Positions 27,092-38,710 of a DNA stretch of 64,000 nucleotides are shown piece after piece. The position numbers and the translations under genes are program-made. Under the pieces are notes generated by a model that was not told the origin of the DNA, did no database searches, and was given only the letters and a program-made list of their open reading frames with translations. Within the stretch, counting starts at the first letter, position 1, and each line of letters opens with the position of its first letter. This DNA is from Phorcus lineatus. Its lineage: Eukaryota > Mollusca > Gastropoda > Trochida > Trochidae. The stretch spans positions 51,919,877-51,983,876 of the forward strand of contig OV121081.1 of the NCBI GenBank assembly GCA_921293015.1, in the 5' to 3' direction.

Positions 27092-27367
27092 AACTTTACA
27101 GTTGATGCCGAAGTGTTTTGCTGATAGTACATAAGGTTTAAGGATGTTCATCACATCTACATCGGATATAGCGAAAGGTTTCTTATCATCGTATTCCACA
27201 TACACATGCAGATTCACTGGTTCATAAAAATGACACTTGTTCATTTTAAACTTACGAAGAACGAATTCAGATGGCATATTAAATATCACCCTTTTGTCTA
27301 CTAATATATCACGTATATCACATATCAAAACTCCTCGAAAATAGTAGACAAATGGAGTATACATCAT
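27092..27367 (-). pseudogene. Unidentified ORF cut by the LINE tail
   Basis: Minus-strand ORF beginning ATGATG at 27367 and open for about 90 codons until it runs into the LINE A-rich tail, which supplies the terminal VVFLIFFYLSP and the stop. Native residues include CDIRDILVDKRVIF, NKCHFYEPVNLHVYVEYDD and ISDVDVMNILKPYVLSAKHF. The composition looks like real protein (charged and aromatic residues mixed, no low complexity), unlike the surrounding A+T noise. No family is recognised. If genuine, the LINE landed inside it and the rest would lie beyond the other end of the LINE, left of 23520. Confidence 0.35.
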
Positions 27368-28289
27368 TTTGTTTTATTACAAAATATATTGGTAAATTTC
27401 AACGCCAACATGGAATATATGTAAAACAAGTTTTAAGCTATATCACTATGCCCTTATTTTGTGCAAACATGATATTTACTTATAACAAATGCAATTATAA
27501 AAATGGATAGGGTAGAAATATATCTACAAGACCTACATGTAATATCCCACGGTACTTGGGATATCACAGTTTGGTCTGAATCTGAGATCGAGAGTTAACT
27601 ATTAACAATAAATAATCCTGTTTAATTTCGTTGTCTCTTACGGTCCTCTTTATGACATTACTTGCTTCGTACTTGGAAATATTTACTGCTGATTCCAGTT
27701 CTTTCACATCACCAAATTAACCCAATAGCTATCCCAAGTAGGTCGTGTGTCACTATGAACCGATGATGATATTTTTCTAGACTAGGATATATTTCTCCTC
27801 GAATATTGACACTCACCTGTTATAACTCCTTTGTAACCAGTGCCACTGACCTATTTACGGACAATGCCCCTAGAAATGTTAATTGCCGTTTATTCGAAAT
27901 AAAATTAATACCAACTAGAACTGGATAACCCAATGTTCCTCTGACCCGGAAATACGCTATCCTTATTCAGATAGAAACAACTTTCTCTCTCGCTGCCACT
28001 TGATTAAGTATTGCAGACAAGCAACATCTATAGATGAAGCATACTATATTTATGACTGGAATATAATTTATAATTCTTAATCATCTAAATAGTATCCTCA
28101 ATTCATTCATTTTATGTACGATTCGTTTGGAATAAATGTCTGAATTTTGTATGGTAAAGAAAGAATATTATACCTATGGCGTATTTGTCATGTTTGTCAA
28201 CATGTTTGCTTTATTTCTCTCATCAAAGTATTACAACCTCGCAAATCCATAATTCAACCTTAATGTTAAATTCAAAACCTTTGAAGATT
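27368..28289. other. Intergenic, nothing recognised
   Basis: A+T-rich sequence with only very short ORFs. No RNA gene or repeat identified. Confidence 0.35.
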
Positions 28290-28733
28290 TTTTAAAATGA
28301 CACAGTATGTTTCATAAATTTTTATGCGGTTTAAATAAGAGCCAAAATACAATCTACCCTGAATTAAGTTCAAATATCCTTTTTAAACTTGAATCTTAAT
28401 CTTTAAATTGCCAAAATTAGGAAATTTTCCTTTTTTCAATGACAGTGCAATAAACAGTCTTATGGACGTTAATATTAAGTTGAAAGTCTGTGTCCACATT
28501 ACATGAATAACAGTAAAAATGACTTACTAATTACCACCAAAAAGTATGTATCCTAGTGTCTACTGTAGAAAGGTTTCCAAAATTACGTTTGAGTCATTAG
28601 CACGCGTCACTGTCCGGTTTTCGATCACAAATTAAACCTGTTTATTGTCTCTGTACAGAAACAACCAATGCTTCTCGATACATTAACATCATTGATAGAG
28701 TTTGACTCCATTGCATACTCTGTGTCCCTTAAA
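28290..28733. mobile_element. MITE family B, copy 2
   Basis: About 444 bp from TTAAAATGACACAGTATG to CATACTCTGTGTCCCTTAAA, in reverse orientation to copy 1. The core ACTGTCCGGTTTTCGATCAC lies near 28608. The left part matches the left part of the copy at 46409 (both contain AGAGCCAAAATAC). Confidence 0.75.
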
Positions 28734-29219
28734 TGATGACGGGTCAACAAAGATTACACGTTGAATATCTCTTTCAATTTCTCTAAATTATTTGCTGATG
28801 CATAATTCATGTAAGGTAGTATATGTACATGTATTTGTAATTTACTTTTTCTGACGCAGTTCTGAAATAAATCGCCAAAACCTATTTTTATGGTTTTGAT
28901 TTTATAAAACGATTCTGGGCGTAATTTTCATTATATATTTTTAAATTGTAAGAATACGATATTCATAAATCATTGTGTGACACTCGTTAGATTTGATAAG
29001 TATTCGAGATCTCTTGTCTGACGGCTAAGCTAGATTACTAAGAAACCGGAAGCATCATAGTTTTGGACGATTCGTAGAGAACAGAAGTCACTATTAGTAG
29101 CTATGAGAGAAAAAATTACTTCACAACGATATATCTAGCAAGTGCTTTATCCTGAGGAATTACCATTCGTCATCGAAGACAAGGAAACTTTGCTTCGGCA
29201 TATCTTCAGCATGATCAAG

Positions 29220-29440
29220 ATGTGAACAACAACAGCAGGAGCACAATGTTCTCCTGATATCACGCCTGTTGAACCTTATAGTATGGGACTGTCTAGAAAG
29301 GCGAATAAGGGAGAGATCAAACCAAACTAAGGCAATTACATTAACCTTACAAGAGGAATGAAGAATCGTTCCAAATACCGTCATTGGCCGTCTTAAGATG
29401 TCAGTAAGACGACGAGTGTGTGCCTTTGTGACGGTTATAA
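29220..29440 (+). pseudogene. Tc1-like transposase C-terminal remnant
   Basis: Reads CSPDITPVEPY, then, after a one-base slip at 29280, VWDCLERRIRERSNQTKAIT, TLQEE-stop-RIVPNTVIG and SVRRRVCAFV. This follows the end of Tc1-type DDE transposases (SPDLNPIE..W..L.RR.R, LQEEW..IP, SM.RR). The Trp of the EEW motif is now TGA. The rest of the element, including inverted ends, was not found. Long dead. Confidence 0.7.
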
Positions 29441-30329
29441 CAGACTTCCTTCGATGAGATCCCAGTGGGGATATTTGACCTAGCGAGTCCCCTTTATTCA
29501 GCAGAAAATGTTTTTTGCATTAAGCGAAAATTGACTGGTCCGTGTGAGATTTACATACCTATAATAAAAATACTTTATACTGATCAGTAATAGTTATTTA
29601 CAAATTTTGCAATAGGGATGTGCCCTTTTTTCATTTTGGCCAGGAGTTAATTTATCTGATGTTACTATTTCTGTAAACTTTGATTGGAACTATTGTTTTC
29701 ACATCCTGCTCCATCAGCGTATTTGGATCCGCGGGGCTCCTTCTAAAACCCTGATCTTCAAATCCTCTCAACAAACGTGTAACAAGATGCTTTAGTATTG
29801 CATTGAGAAAATTGGCTGTAGTTCCAGTTCTTAGCTCACACTCAGTGTTCACGACCATTCAGGAGAAAGGGGCTCCTTTTCAGTTTCAATTCCAAATTTC
29901 TTAGCATGCGCTGAACAGGGACTCTTTGAAACACAGCATTATCAAACACCTATTTCCATATCTATATATATCATATACAGTCATGAAATCTTTTTTAATA
30001 AAACAAACTGTTGAACGTTGAGACACTAAGGTCTCTTTCTTTTTTCCTAATAAAAATAATGCTACACCTTTATCTAGTCAATTAATGTACTTGTGAATTT
30101 GAAGAAGACAATAAAGACCAATATGTTGATAATGTCTTTGATATCCCATAGAAAAAATGTAGTATAAAAATAAGTGTTATGCTAATATCAAAGTTTTTTT
30201 GTTTGTTTTTTAAAAAATAATTCAACAACCAAGTTTTAACTTTGATTCTTTTATGTTAACATTTTAATAATGACATCAATAAGGTTGACAAATATCAGCT
30301 TGCAATACCGAGAGCATTCAGTTCATTGT
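29441..30329. other. Intergenic, nothing recognised
   Basis: A+T-rich sequence without recognisable coding or RNA features. Confidence 0.3.
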
Positions 30330-30700
30330 CAGCTTTGTATACATTTTAATCACCAGCCCTCTGTCTATCGCCATCACTACCTTTTAGTTCATTATCAGTT
30401 ACCTCCAATACAATTATCAGTTTTTCTTTCAGTCGTCAGTTTTCTTTCCATTACAATCATCAACTTCCTGTCCATTATCAGTTTTTCTCCATATCAATCA
30501 ACAGCTTTCAGTCTATCGCCATCATCAGCTTCCTGCCCAAACTCAGTTTTTTCTCTATTGTCATCAGTTTTTTCTCTATGACAATCATCTGCTTTGTGTC
30601 CATAATCAATTTCTCTCTATTGTCATCAACAGTTTTCTGTCTATCGACATCAACAGTTTTCGGTCCGCAATCGGTTTTCATCAACTTCAATTATCATCAT
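30330..30700. repeat. Degenerate pyrimidine-rich tandem repeat
   Basis: Many loosely repeated copies of a roughly 25-35 bp motif of the form cagtttt(c/t)ctgtctat(c/t)(g/t)(c/a)catcat on the plus strand. It creates long but meaningless open frames on both strands (Ser/Phe/Leu-rich or Lys-rich). Confidence 0.7.
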
Positions 30701-30835
30701 CATCACCACCAAATTTTCGCCCAACAGTTTTCTCGCCATCTCCAACACCAACTTACTATTTATCATCTGATTTCATGTGTCCCGATACTTTTTCCCATGC
30801 TTGTCCCCTATGTTGTGATTCACATTCGGTAGAAA

Positions 30836-31487
30836 GTCTCTCTTAAGTACTGGCACAATCATGAAAATATTGTACATCTTCTTTGTGAATATAAACATGT
30901 AATGGAATTATGGAACAACTTGGCAGAATGGCTTGGTACAGAAGCAGAAGGAGAAATTGTTTTTACAAATGAAAATATTCTTTTTGGATTTAAAGGGGCA
31001 AACAATAATCCTTTCAATGCTGTTGCTTTGGTGGCCAAACAATACATTTATAATTCAAGCAGAATTAATAAATGTTTATACAACAAAGCCCTTCAGAAAG
31101 AAATCATTAAATATTACCAAACTTCCATAACAACTGCTTTCTCAAACTGCAACTATGCCAAATTCTACACATTTTGGTCAACCTTTCATAATCTTTTCAA
31201 TAAATGATGTTCATAGGTTAGTTAAGTGAAGTATATTAAATGTATGTTATAATTTGTCATGGTAGACATGATAAATGTAACAGTGATGTGCAATTAATAT
31301 CTACCTAATGTTCGAATTGAAACTTTGAATAATACTTTGATACAGATACAGATATAATATACGATTGTCATCCACACCCATATGAAGATTTTCATATGCA
31401 GATGTATAAGTGGATAATTTACCTAGATGTATGACTTGTATGTAAGCAACTTGAAACTGTGGGAAATAAAAATATAAAAAAAATGTG
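30836..31487 (+). mobile_element. 5'-truncated L1/Tx1-like LINE, C-terminus
   Basis: Open from about 30836 to a TGA at 31205-31207. It encodes the end of a LINE ORF2: WHNHENIVHLLCEYKHVMEL, then ILFGFKG, then FYTFWSTFHNLFNK. It resembles the Zn-knuckle and C-terminal tail of the L1/Tx1 group. A 3' UTR follows and ends in an A-rich tail (aataaaaatataaaaaaaat). The 101-codon frame is intact, so it is younger than the copies at 1 and 23.5 kb. Truncation at the 5' end is typical of incomplete reverse transcription. Confidence 0.78.
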
Positions 31488-31855
31488 TCAGGACACTTCA
31501 GGACTGAGGAAGTTCACTAGCTTTTTGTCTTTATTAAAATTCTTGTTTATACTGGCGCTATTGTATTGTACTTTTAGTCTGTGTTGACATATCTTATACC
31601 TATCTTCTCCTAAATGTCTAAGTCAACTACTAGTACATTTGTATGTATATAGTCTAGGGTTCCATGTATGCAACTGCTCTTCTTCAAATGATAAAGTCAT
31701 TATTTCGGTAATACAATCAAGATACAATCAAAGGTATTAAGTATTTTCAAGTTTTCAATGACATGCCCAAAGACGGGATCACAACTACAGGAACTCAATA
31801 ACTGATTTTCTTCACAAATCTAGACATCAGGAAGCTAGCTCTATTTTCCATGCAC
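31488..31855. other. Intergenic, nothing recognised
   Basis: Short intergenic stretch between the truncated LINE and a MITE-like element; no feature seen. Confidence 0.3.
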
Positions 31856-32176
31856 TGTTTAAAAGGACAAAAACACGTTTTTGTCACATTTCTTTTTTTT
31901 TAAATTTTCCCAATAAATGTTAGTTAATGCCAAATCAACCCGATCATCCGTAGTCGTAGAGGAATAATCAAGTATCAAAGGAAAAATACTGGCGGCCATT
32001 TTTGTGTAAATATCTTTTAATCGCCTTGCCTTTATTATGGAAATGAATTCGCAAAGCTTAACCGATCATGATACGTTCGTGATTAAAAAATTTGATTTGC
32101 ATTTGGAAACTTTATTTTTCGTATTCTTGAGATCACTTTAGTTACCTAAAAATACGCGCTACTGTTCCTTTAAGGA
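31856..32176. mobile_element. Possible MITE
   Basis: About 320 bp between GTTTAAAAGGACAAAAACACG on the left and, on the right, the reverse complement of CCTTAAAGGAACAGTAGCGC. The ends are only roughly similar. No coding capacity. The call rests on end similarity and on the frequency of such elements nearby. Confidence 0.35.
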
Positions 32177-32239
32177 AATATATTTTCATTCAATTTGTTG
32201 TGGTTAGGTTTGTTTAGAAACTGTTCATGTAACGATGAT

Positions 32240-32398
32240 GCTAAAAGTATGAGGACACCAATGTGTCACATCATTCGAGAGGTGGAGGCTTGTTTTTCCA
32301 TGAAATCAGGGGTCTTCTATTCAGGCGGTCTGCGCAAAGTCAAGAAGCGATGGGGAAAATGTATATCTCTGGATCGTGACTATGTAGAGAAGTCTTAA
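32240..32398 (+). pseudogene. Mariner-like transposase C-terminal remnant
   Basis: Plus-strand frame ending at TAA 32396-32398 with the tail FYSGGLRKVKKRWGKCISLD followed by RDYVEKS. The pattern 'G...L..RW.KCI...GDYVEK' is the conserved end of mariner-type transposases. Upstream residues do not show the catalytic DDD motif, so only the last part survives. It is separate in sequence from the Tc1-like remnant at 29.2 kb. Confidence 0.6.
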
Positions 32399-33434
32399 AA
32401 ACATGAGAACAAAATAAAGTTTATACCTTTGATATGTTTCTGTGATAATTGAAACTTTTTTATATGCCCTCGTAAGCATATATTTGCTTGTTTGCCAGTC
32501 CCGTTTCAATTTTGACGAAATGAAATATGTTTAAACCACATCGCATTTCTTTCTGTTATATTTTTGTTCATTACATCAAGATACCGAAAGTTATTGATAT
32601 TGGTTGTTTAATGTTCTATAAGCAGACTTTACCAGCCCAATTCATCAAATGTGTATTCTTTCACTTCCTTGAAACTTTAGTTACAAGCATCTTTTAATGT
32701 CCCGTTCTAAGTTGTTTCTTTCCGGTCCCCTTTTTTGCATTTCAGTAAGAGCGTTACTCCAAATTTAGTATCGATCATCTCACCTAAAGAGTGTTGGTGA
32801 GTCAATTCTCCAGGTGCCATAATTTTGTGAACTTTCTAAAAACAACAACCATATTTCATGAATACGGAGAAATATTTGAAAAGTATATGACTTGGAAAAT
32901 CCGATGTGGTATGCATGTCACATAGGGGTGTTGATGTGTACTTAATGGCTCAAAACTCCAGGTTGAACATTATTTTCAAATCAACACGATTGACTACATG
33001 TATTTTTCAAATCATGAATGTTGCTTTAAGACGGTAAGATTACTGTCGGGATATTTGAACTGTGCTCATCTGTATTTGATTAACTTTTTAAGAAAATAAT
33101 ATTTACTTGAAAGAAAGTGATTTTACAAAAAATGGTCTCAATTTATGTATTTCAAACGTTGACTATGAAACTAAAGACATGTGGTATTTTGGCAGTATAG
33201 CAGCCTACCTTGGATACGGATTTATATCTGGTCAAAAATGTACTCAAAATAAATATGTTAAAAGAAGTCTAAAAAAGTGATTAAAATGCGATTAAAATGA
33301 TCAAAGAATTAGATCTGATATATGCTATCATAGTTCCAGTGTTCTTGACAAATTTTAATATTGATCTTTGGACTTCGCCAAACATTAAGTTTTCGCCAAG
33401 GACAGATCTAAGTGGGAATTAAAACGCGGTGATA
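32399..33434. other. Intergenic, nothing recognised
   Basis: A+T-rich sequence without recognisable features. Confidence 0.3.
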
Positions 33435-33865
33435 TTTATGTCCCTCACACTCAACAAGAAAATGAAGAACAGTTTCTGGACAATTGTTAAAAGCAGTTGA
33501 CACAAAGAGGGGATACATCTTTGTCCAATTAATATTTGTATGCGTTTAGTTCCCAGTGACCGGAAAACGAGTTGAAATGACTTCCTCTCGGCGAATGTTA
33601 GCTTGTTTCTAACGTTTGGGCATGTGCTACAGGCCTACATGTGCCTAGCCGTGCAATCCCAGTCCCTTTCTCAACGATCAAAGACTGCCTTGATCAGAGC
33701 AGCTAGCTATATATCGATATCTTTTGAAACTTGACAAAATTCCTCAATGTCGTTTTGAGCTTTTGATAGGGATGATTTGGCAAGATGATCGACTTTCTCA
33801 TTTCCAGCTAGACCTATAGCAGGAACCAATACAATATTACCTTTTGGCCAACAAGCCTTCTATGC
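33435..33865 (-). pseudogene. Non-LTR retrotransposon RNase H fragment
   Basis: Reading the minus strand from 33865: WPKGNIVLVPAIGLAGNEKV then DHLAKSSLS. This is the RNase H pattern W.P.H.G..GNE.AD.LAK.AL of I/Jockey-type LINEs with an RNase H. After several frame changes come NIRREEVISTR and, near 33440-33500, CPETVLHFLVECEGHKYHR, the C-terminal Cys/His motif. Several stops; dead. It belongs to a different LINE clade from the L1/Tx1-like copies. Confidence 0.65.
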
Positions 33866-34033
33866 TGTCATGTAGGCTACCAACACAAGTAAAGAAGAGT
33901 TACCCCCCTTTAACCATGCTCACGATTAGCATTGTTTTAAAAAGACTTCTTTTCAGAAGCAGAAAGCTTTCCTCATGCTCAACAGTTAGTGATTGCTTCT
34001 GATATTTCACACCCTCTTAAGCTCGACCTTACG

Positions 34034-37000
34034 ATGTTCGCGAAAAGGTGTCTACGTATGGTTTTAGATCATACCCTATGCAACTTAAGATGTCGATCGT
34101 CTTCGGTGTCGGAAAATATGCTTCTGTATTGGGCGTCAGGAAGCATTCCATGTTGGAAAGTTATGCTTTGTTTAGAAGAAAAGGGGATTGTTGGATATCC
34201 AAACAAAAGGCTGTCGTTTGAGATAATGGACATGAAATCTGATGAGGTGAAGAAACTGAACCCAAGAGGACAGGTAGGAGGGATCTTATGTTTGAGGGAT
34301 AGGATTGACACAACACCGGATGAAAGTTCACAAAGTTGTAGACGATTCACATCTACACCGTTATGTATATTAAATATAACACCTATGTAATATTGTCAAA
34401 CACGTGATTGTGTGATAGTTTATGATAAAGCTCAGAGAATTATTGATCCATTACGTGTCAGGTCATGGACTTGTTAGCGTTAGTGCAAGCAAATAGTTGG
34501 AGCTAAATATACCGGGTTTTCTCGAATAAGAGCTACGAATAACGAACAAGTTATATGGATTTGCAACTTTTTTTATTGTTGTTTATAAGTTGTAAATCCA
34601 TATAATGTTTTCTCTATGCATATTTAACCAACTTCTAAATGCCTCACAAACAAGTCAACAGCTCCGAAGTTTATGGCGACCCGTCTCATTAGAGCTCCGG
34701 GAGCTTTTTTTACTTTACATGCAATATAATTATTCTTAACAAAGAACTTGTTTCATTCATTTCAAAAAAGCTTTATTTGAGCTTTTCGATGATATTTTTA
34801 TTCCCAGGTTCCTACTTTTAGAGACGGGGATGTGGTAGTCAACGATTCTTCAGCCGTATGTCTCTATATCGAAGTAAGTTCTGTTTAGTAATTATTATGT
34901 TGAAGAGACACTCCGTGATTTTCATGAGTTTTCTTCGATTTCTTCAATTATGTTCATTTAAAAAATATTATCCGCAAAATGCAAGATTTATTACAATTAG
35001 TTTTGAATGAAAATCGAATGATCTGATAATGTATATGTATATACATTAGAGTGTCTGTGGTCAGTCCGACAAAAATGTACTATCATTTTAAACGAATATT
35101 GATAACCTATTTCGAAAATCACTTGCAATTGTAAATTAGTTAATGAATGGGTTATGATATCACTTTTTATCATAGAACCGCTACGCCGATCTTGGTACTA
35201 AACTACTGCCAGATGACCCCGGTGACCGAGCAAGAGTTCTGCAAAGAATGTTTGAGGTACTGATGTTTTTTTTATTCATTTCAATTCATTTGGAATTCTT
35301 TGTTTTGAACCGGACTACGTCTGTTTACTGATAAGAAATGTAGTTGAAGGAAAGCATTGGGTCATTCATCCGGGCACTGCAAATAATCATCGATTTGAGT
35401 TATTTTATTGACTAAAAAGGCGAAACGAAGAAACTAAATCATGAGAAGGGATTCCGAGGATTACATAAGATTCGCTTCTGATAGAGCAGGATGAAAGTCT
35501 ATATGTGCTAAAAGTAGCAGATCCAGGAATTATGAAAGGGGTGGGGTCGTCAACTTATGAAAAGGGGAGGGGAGATGGGGTACATCCTCGAGCATCAACC
35601 ATTTTACGATCGATTTTGAAAAAAAAATCCGGAGGAAGGGGGGTGAACCCCTTCCGCCCCAACACCCTTTTCTTCCGCTGCCACATCAACGTTTTCACAT
35701 GTGTTGTCTTCTCCACCAGATCAGCAACATCGACTACAACATTATGAAGAACATCGTACACGTGTGGTTCCTGAACCCGGGCAAGGTTGATCAGGTTCTT
35801 GTTGCCGTATTTTCTTGATATTGTTGTTCATACACAAGTTTGACAAAAACAGATAGGAATATATGATATTTTTTATACAATAAATAATGATATATTGATC
35901 AATTGATACACTGCTGAAAACTTGGTCATCAAAATCCAATATCCCCAACCTTCTTTTGTACAGTCTATCTTCTATGATTCACTCAACATCTCCTACTACT
36001 TAACATTCTCTTTTAACATTTAACAGCGCGTATTATTTTGTTTCTATGATGTCCACGTCAATGATCTTTTCGGTTACAGAAAAAGTTGGAACCAAAGTAC
36101 GAATTGGCAAGAAAGGAAATTCTTCGATGGGAAAGTTACTTGGCTCAGGTACAAGTTTTTTCGTTATTGGTTAATTATCTGTGGATGCTGCTTTTATTGC
36201 TCATATACAAGCAACGTAATAGAAGATGTCCTATTTTCATAAACATGTACATAATACTTTGCCTAGCAACAAGCATTGTTTCAGCATCAGTTTCCTTATT
36301 TCGACGTAGAGTTGTAACGATATATCGTAGTATCCAGAATCGTGATACTCAATATGAGGATATTCAATAGGTATCGCAATACGGTCTCGGTATCGTGATA
36401 CGTATCTTATCTTTTACAGTGTTTATTTTGCCTTAAAATCAAAGTGTTTGAAAAAGTTTATCGTTCTTTTTATCGAAAATCCCTTAAAATCAGGAATGGT
36501 GACATGAATCGTATAGTTATGAAATATGTAACGTGATACGCATCGTATCGTATCGTGAAATGTCTGTATCGTCACATCTCCATTACGTCGTCTATGACAT
36601 CATGTAATGCGTTTGTGACATGACAGTAGCGACTAACAAGGATTCTTTCTATATATACTCCTCATATCTCTGAGTTTCTCCTTTGGTTTTTAAATTACTT
36701 AAATGGAAAATTGTTACTCTATAAAATGTTCTATTTGGATTTTGATTAAACCCTCGCTCGGGTAATACAAAAATTCACACACGTTCCGTTATGACATCCG
36801 TACAATGTCAAAACTTACAAAATTATGTGATTTTACAACATGCAATGTCATATCAAATAATGCTTCATTTTCAACAATCCCGTATTGGTAAACATACAGA
36901 GCAGATTATTGGAGCATGCATCCTAGGTCATTAGTCGTTTAGTAATTGTCGGAGATTAAATGACAAGTTGCAAATACAAATCAAAGATATAAAAATTATT

Positions 37001-37333
37001 TGCGTGTGACATAAGTTTATAATTAAAAAATCAATAAAAATTCAAATTATTTGAAAATAAGATACATTTCTAATGAAATTCCTGTTTTTATGACAATTAA
37101 TGGTCGTTTTTTTTCAGACTAAGGACTTTTTGACGGGTAGATCTTTCAATATGGCGGACCTGTTCTTTTTCCCTTACGTTGCCTTTATGGTCAGATTCGG
37201 CCTTGACCTTAACAAGTTTCCCGCAATGAAACATTATTTTGAGCATGTGAAATCCCGAGAGACGGTACAGTCAACATGGCCGCCGCATTGGAAGGAAAAG
37301 CCAGGGAACACAAATATTCTTCGTGATATTTGA
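34034..37333 (+). CDS. Glutathione S-transferase, rho/GSTA-like
   Basis: Six exons, all phase 0: 34034-34273, 34808-34873, 35176-35256, 35720-35794, 36080-36148, 37118-37333. The product is 248 aa from the first ATG, or 220 aa from the ATG at 34118, where homology begins (MLLYWASGSIPCWKVMLCLE). The thioredoxin-like N-domain contains LNPRGQVPTFRDGD and the glutathione-contacting NDSSAVCLYIE. The helical C-domain contains GRSFNMADLFFFPYVAF. This matches fish 'GST A-like' (rho class) proteins, cytosolic enzymes that conjugate glutathione to electrophiles. The 28-residue extension from 34034 is Arg/Ser-rich and could be a mitochondrial presequence, or simply 5' UTR. The exon 4 donor CAG|GTTCTT is weak; AAG|GTTGAT nine bases earlier keeps the same phase. 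Introns hold repeats, including a hAT-like MITE. Confidence 0.88.
34903..35056. mobile_element. MITE fragment related to family A
   Basis: In GST intron 2, AAGAGACACTCCGTGATTTT matches the inverted end of family A (AAGAGCCACTCCGTGATTTT). About 150 bases later GAGTGTCTGT may be the opposite end. The interior of family A is not present. Confidence 0.4.
36307..36582. mobile_element. hAT-like MITE rich in GTATCG motifs
   Basis: In GST intron 5. Left end TAGAGTTGTAACGATA, right end the reverse complement of TGGAGATGTGACGATA. It is packed with overlapping GTATCG/CGATAC palindromes. Flanking 8-mers TTTCGACG and TTACGTCG match at 6 of 8 positions, consistent with an aged 8-bp hAT target duplication. 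The right end closely matches a fragment at 60905. Confidence 0.65.
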
Positions 37334-37407
37334 GAAAATCTGTACATTTGCTTTGAAATGTGCGTGATTGAAACGTACTGTTTCCTCCACAGCATCTTCA
37401 ATCATCA

Positions 37408-37413
37408 AATAAA
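37408..37413 (+). terminator. Polyadenylation signal, GST gene
   Basis: AATAAA 75 bases after the GST stop codon. Confidence 0.65.
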
Positions 37414-37549
37414 GTTATGTTGAAATTGTGAATCTAGAAATTGTGTCTGATAATTAGTGTCTGGTTTGCTTCTGCTTTTAAAGACATGCTTAGGGAGCAT
37501 AGACATTGATCATATAACAAAGACACGGCATATATAATTCATAGTCCCC

Positions 37550-37965
37550 ATTTACATAAAGCATTTCAACTTTCTATGCCTTTTGCTTTTTGAAAAGAAA
37601 ATAAGCATAGGTTTGTATAGGGCATGGCCGCTATGACCCTTATCGAGGGCCACGGGGTCCCCCAAATCTATAATTTTTAATTCCCACTAGTCAAGCTCTC
37701 TGTAAAGGTGATTTTAGCTTTCTGGGCCTTTTGCTTCTTAAGAAGAAGATGAAATTGGTTATAAGTGCGTGGTATCTGTGGCCCTTATTAAGAGCCACAG
37801 GATCACATAATTTATAATTATAATATTCACTAGTCATAGAGTCTTTACACAAGATTTCAGCTTTCTAGATCTTCTGCTTCTGGAGAAGATAGTGAAAATA
37901 GGTTCTTTGGGCATTTTCACCAAAACTATAACTTAAGATTCTTACTAGTTAAGTAGTCTTTATTT
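37550..37965. repeat. ~130-bp tandem repeat, block 1
   Basis: About three diverged units of roughly 130 bp. Recurring phrases are cagctttctgg.ccttttgc, then agaagatgaaa, then ggcccttatt.agggccacagg, then cactagtcaa. The same family occurs at 46780-47150, so it is dispersed as well as tandem. No coding capacity. Confidence 0.7.
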
Positions 37966-37976
37966 TGCCCGTTAAT

Positions 37977-38331
37977 GACAATAAGTGAGGGAATAACTGT
38001 GTCTCTCTCACGCATATTACTGCATTCAAATTCAGAGGAAAACCCATTTGGCGTGTGTTACAAAATGCACCGCTGTACAGCATTGCTAGGTTTTTGGTTA
38101 GGCATTCAACATACGGTGTATAGTTGTATTTGCATACGGACTGATTTGCTTAACCGTGAAGACATTGTGGCATATATCGTGATAGTACTTTTAAGTGTTT
38201 TAGCCTGGTTAGGGAACGGAACACTCGTTTTCGTTCAAATCTCAATGGGAAAGTGTGGTATTCCAAGAAACACCGAGGAACGTAGCAGAGCGGATTGGAC
38301 GGAAATTATGAAAAGGGGGTTCACCAATTGA
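37977..38331 (+). CDS. Hypothetical ORF with one hydrophobic segment
   Basis: ATG near 37977, open to TGA at 38329-38331, 118 aa. It contains a membrane-like stretch around IVAYIVIVLLSVLAWLGNG and a charged tail (EERSRADWTEIMKRG). No family recognised. It begins right after the ~130-bp tandem repeat and ends before a SINE fragment, so it could be transposon-derived or chance. Codon use is not obviously different from noise. Confidence 0.2.
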
Positions 38332-38521
38332 AAAGGAGGTTCACCCTCGGGGTCACCTATTTTTACGGTAGGGAATGGGGATTGTATTACATTATAATCA
38401 TAATAATTGGATGGAATCTACGATTTACACGTCACTGTCTCGTACTCCCGTTAAACAAACATGCAACAAGAGTGAAATAGGGAATTAAATGCACTATATT
38501 AAGAACTATAATTAAATGCTC

Positions 38522-38710
38522 GGAGGTAAGGTAAGGTGATTTGGAGTTTAACGCCGCTTTCAAGAGTTTGTCACTTTTATCACAGCTGCTAGTATAATTG
38601 CAGGGAGAAAGTCCGTTGTGTAACACCATTGCGACTATGCATTGCGGTGATAACTGCGAGCATCGGCATGAACTAGCGAACCATGGGTGGTACTGCGCTG
38701 TGATAAATGC
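38522..38710 (-). mobile_element. tRNA-derived SINE, body fragment
   Basis: Matches the body of the full-length SINE at 61824-62127 (shared gctgctagta, cagggagaaag, gcgagcatcgg, tactgcgctg). The tRNA-like head is missing, so this copy is 5'-truncated relative to the SINE's minus-strand orientation. Confidence 0.75.

Noticed and set aside
30270-30690. Long Ser/Leu/Phe-rich ORFs on both strands
   Set aside because: They are produced by a degenerate pyrimidine-rich tandem repeat, not by selection on protein.
33989-34033. GTG start for the GST
   Set aside because: The first codon in that frame is GTG, which eukaryotes rarely use; the in-frame ATG codons at 34034 and 34118 are better starts.
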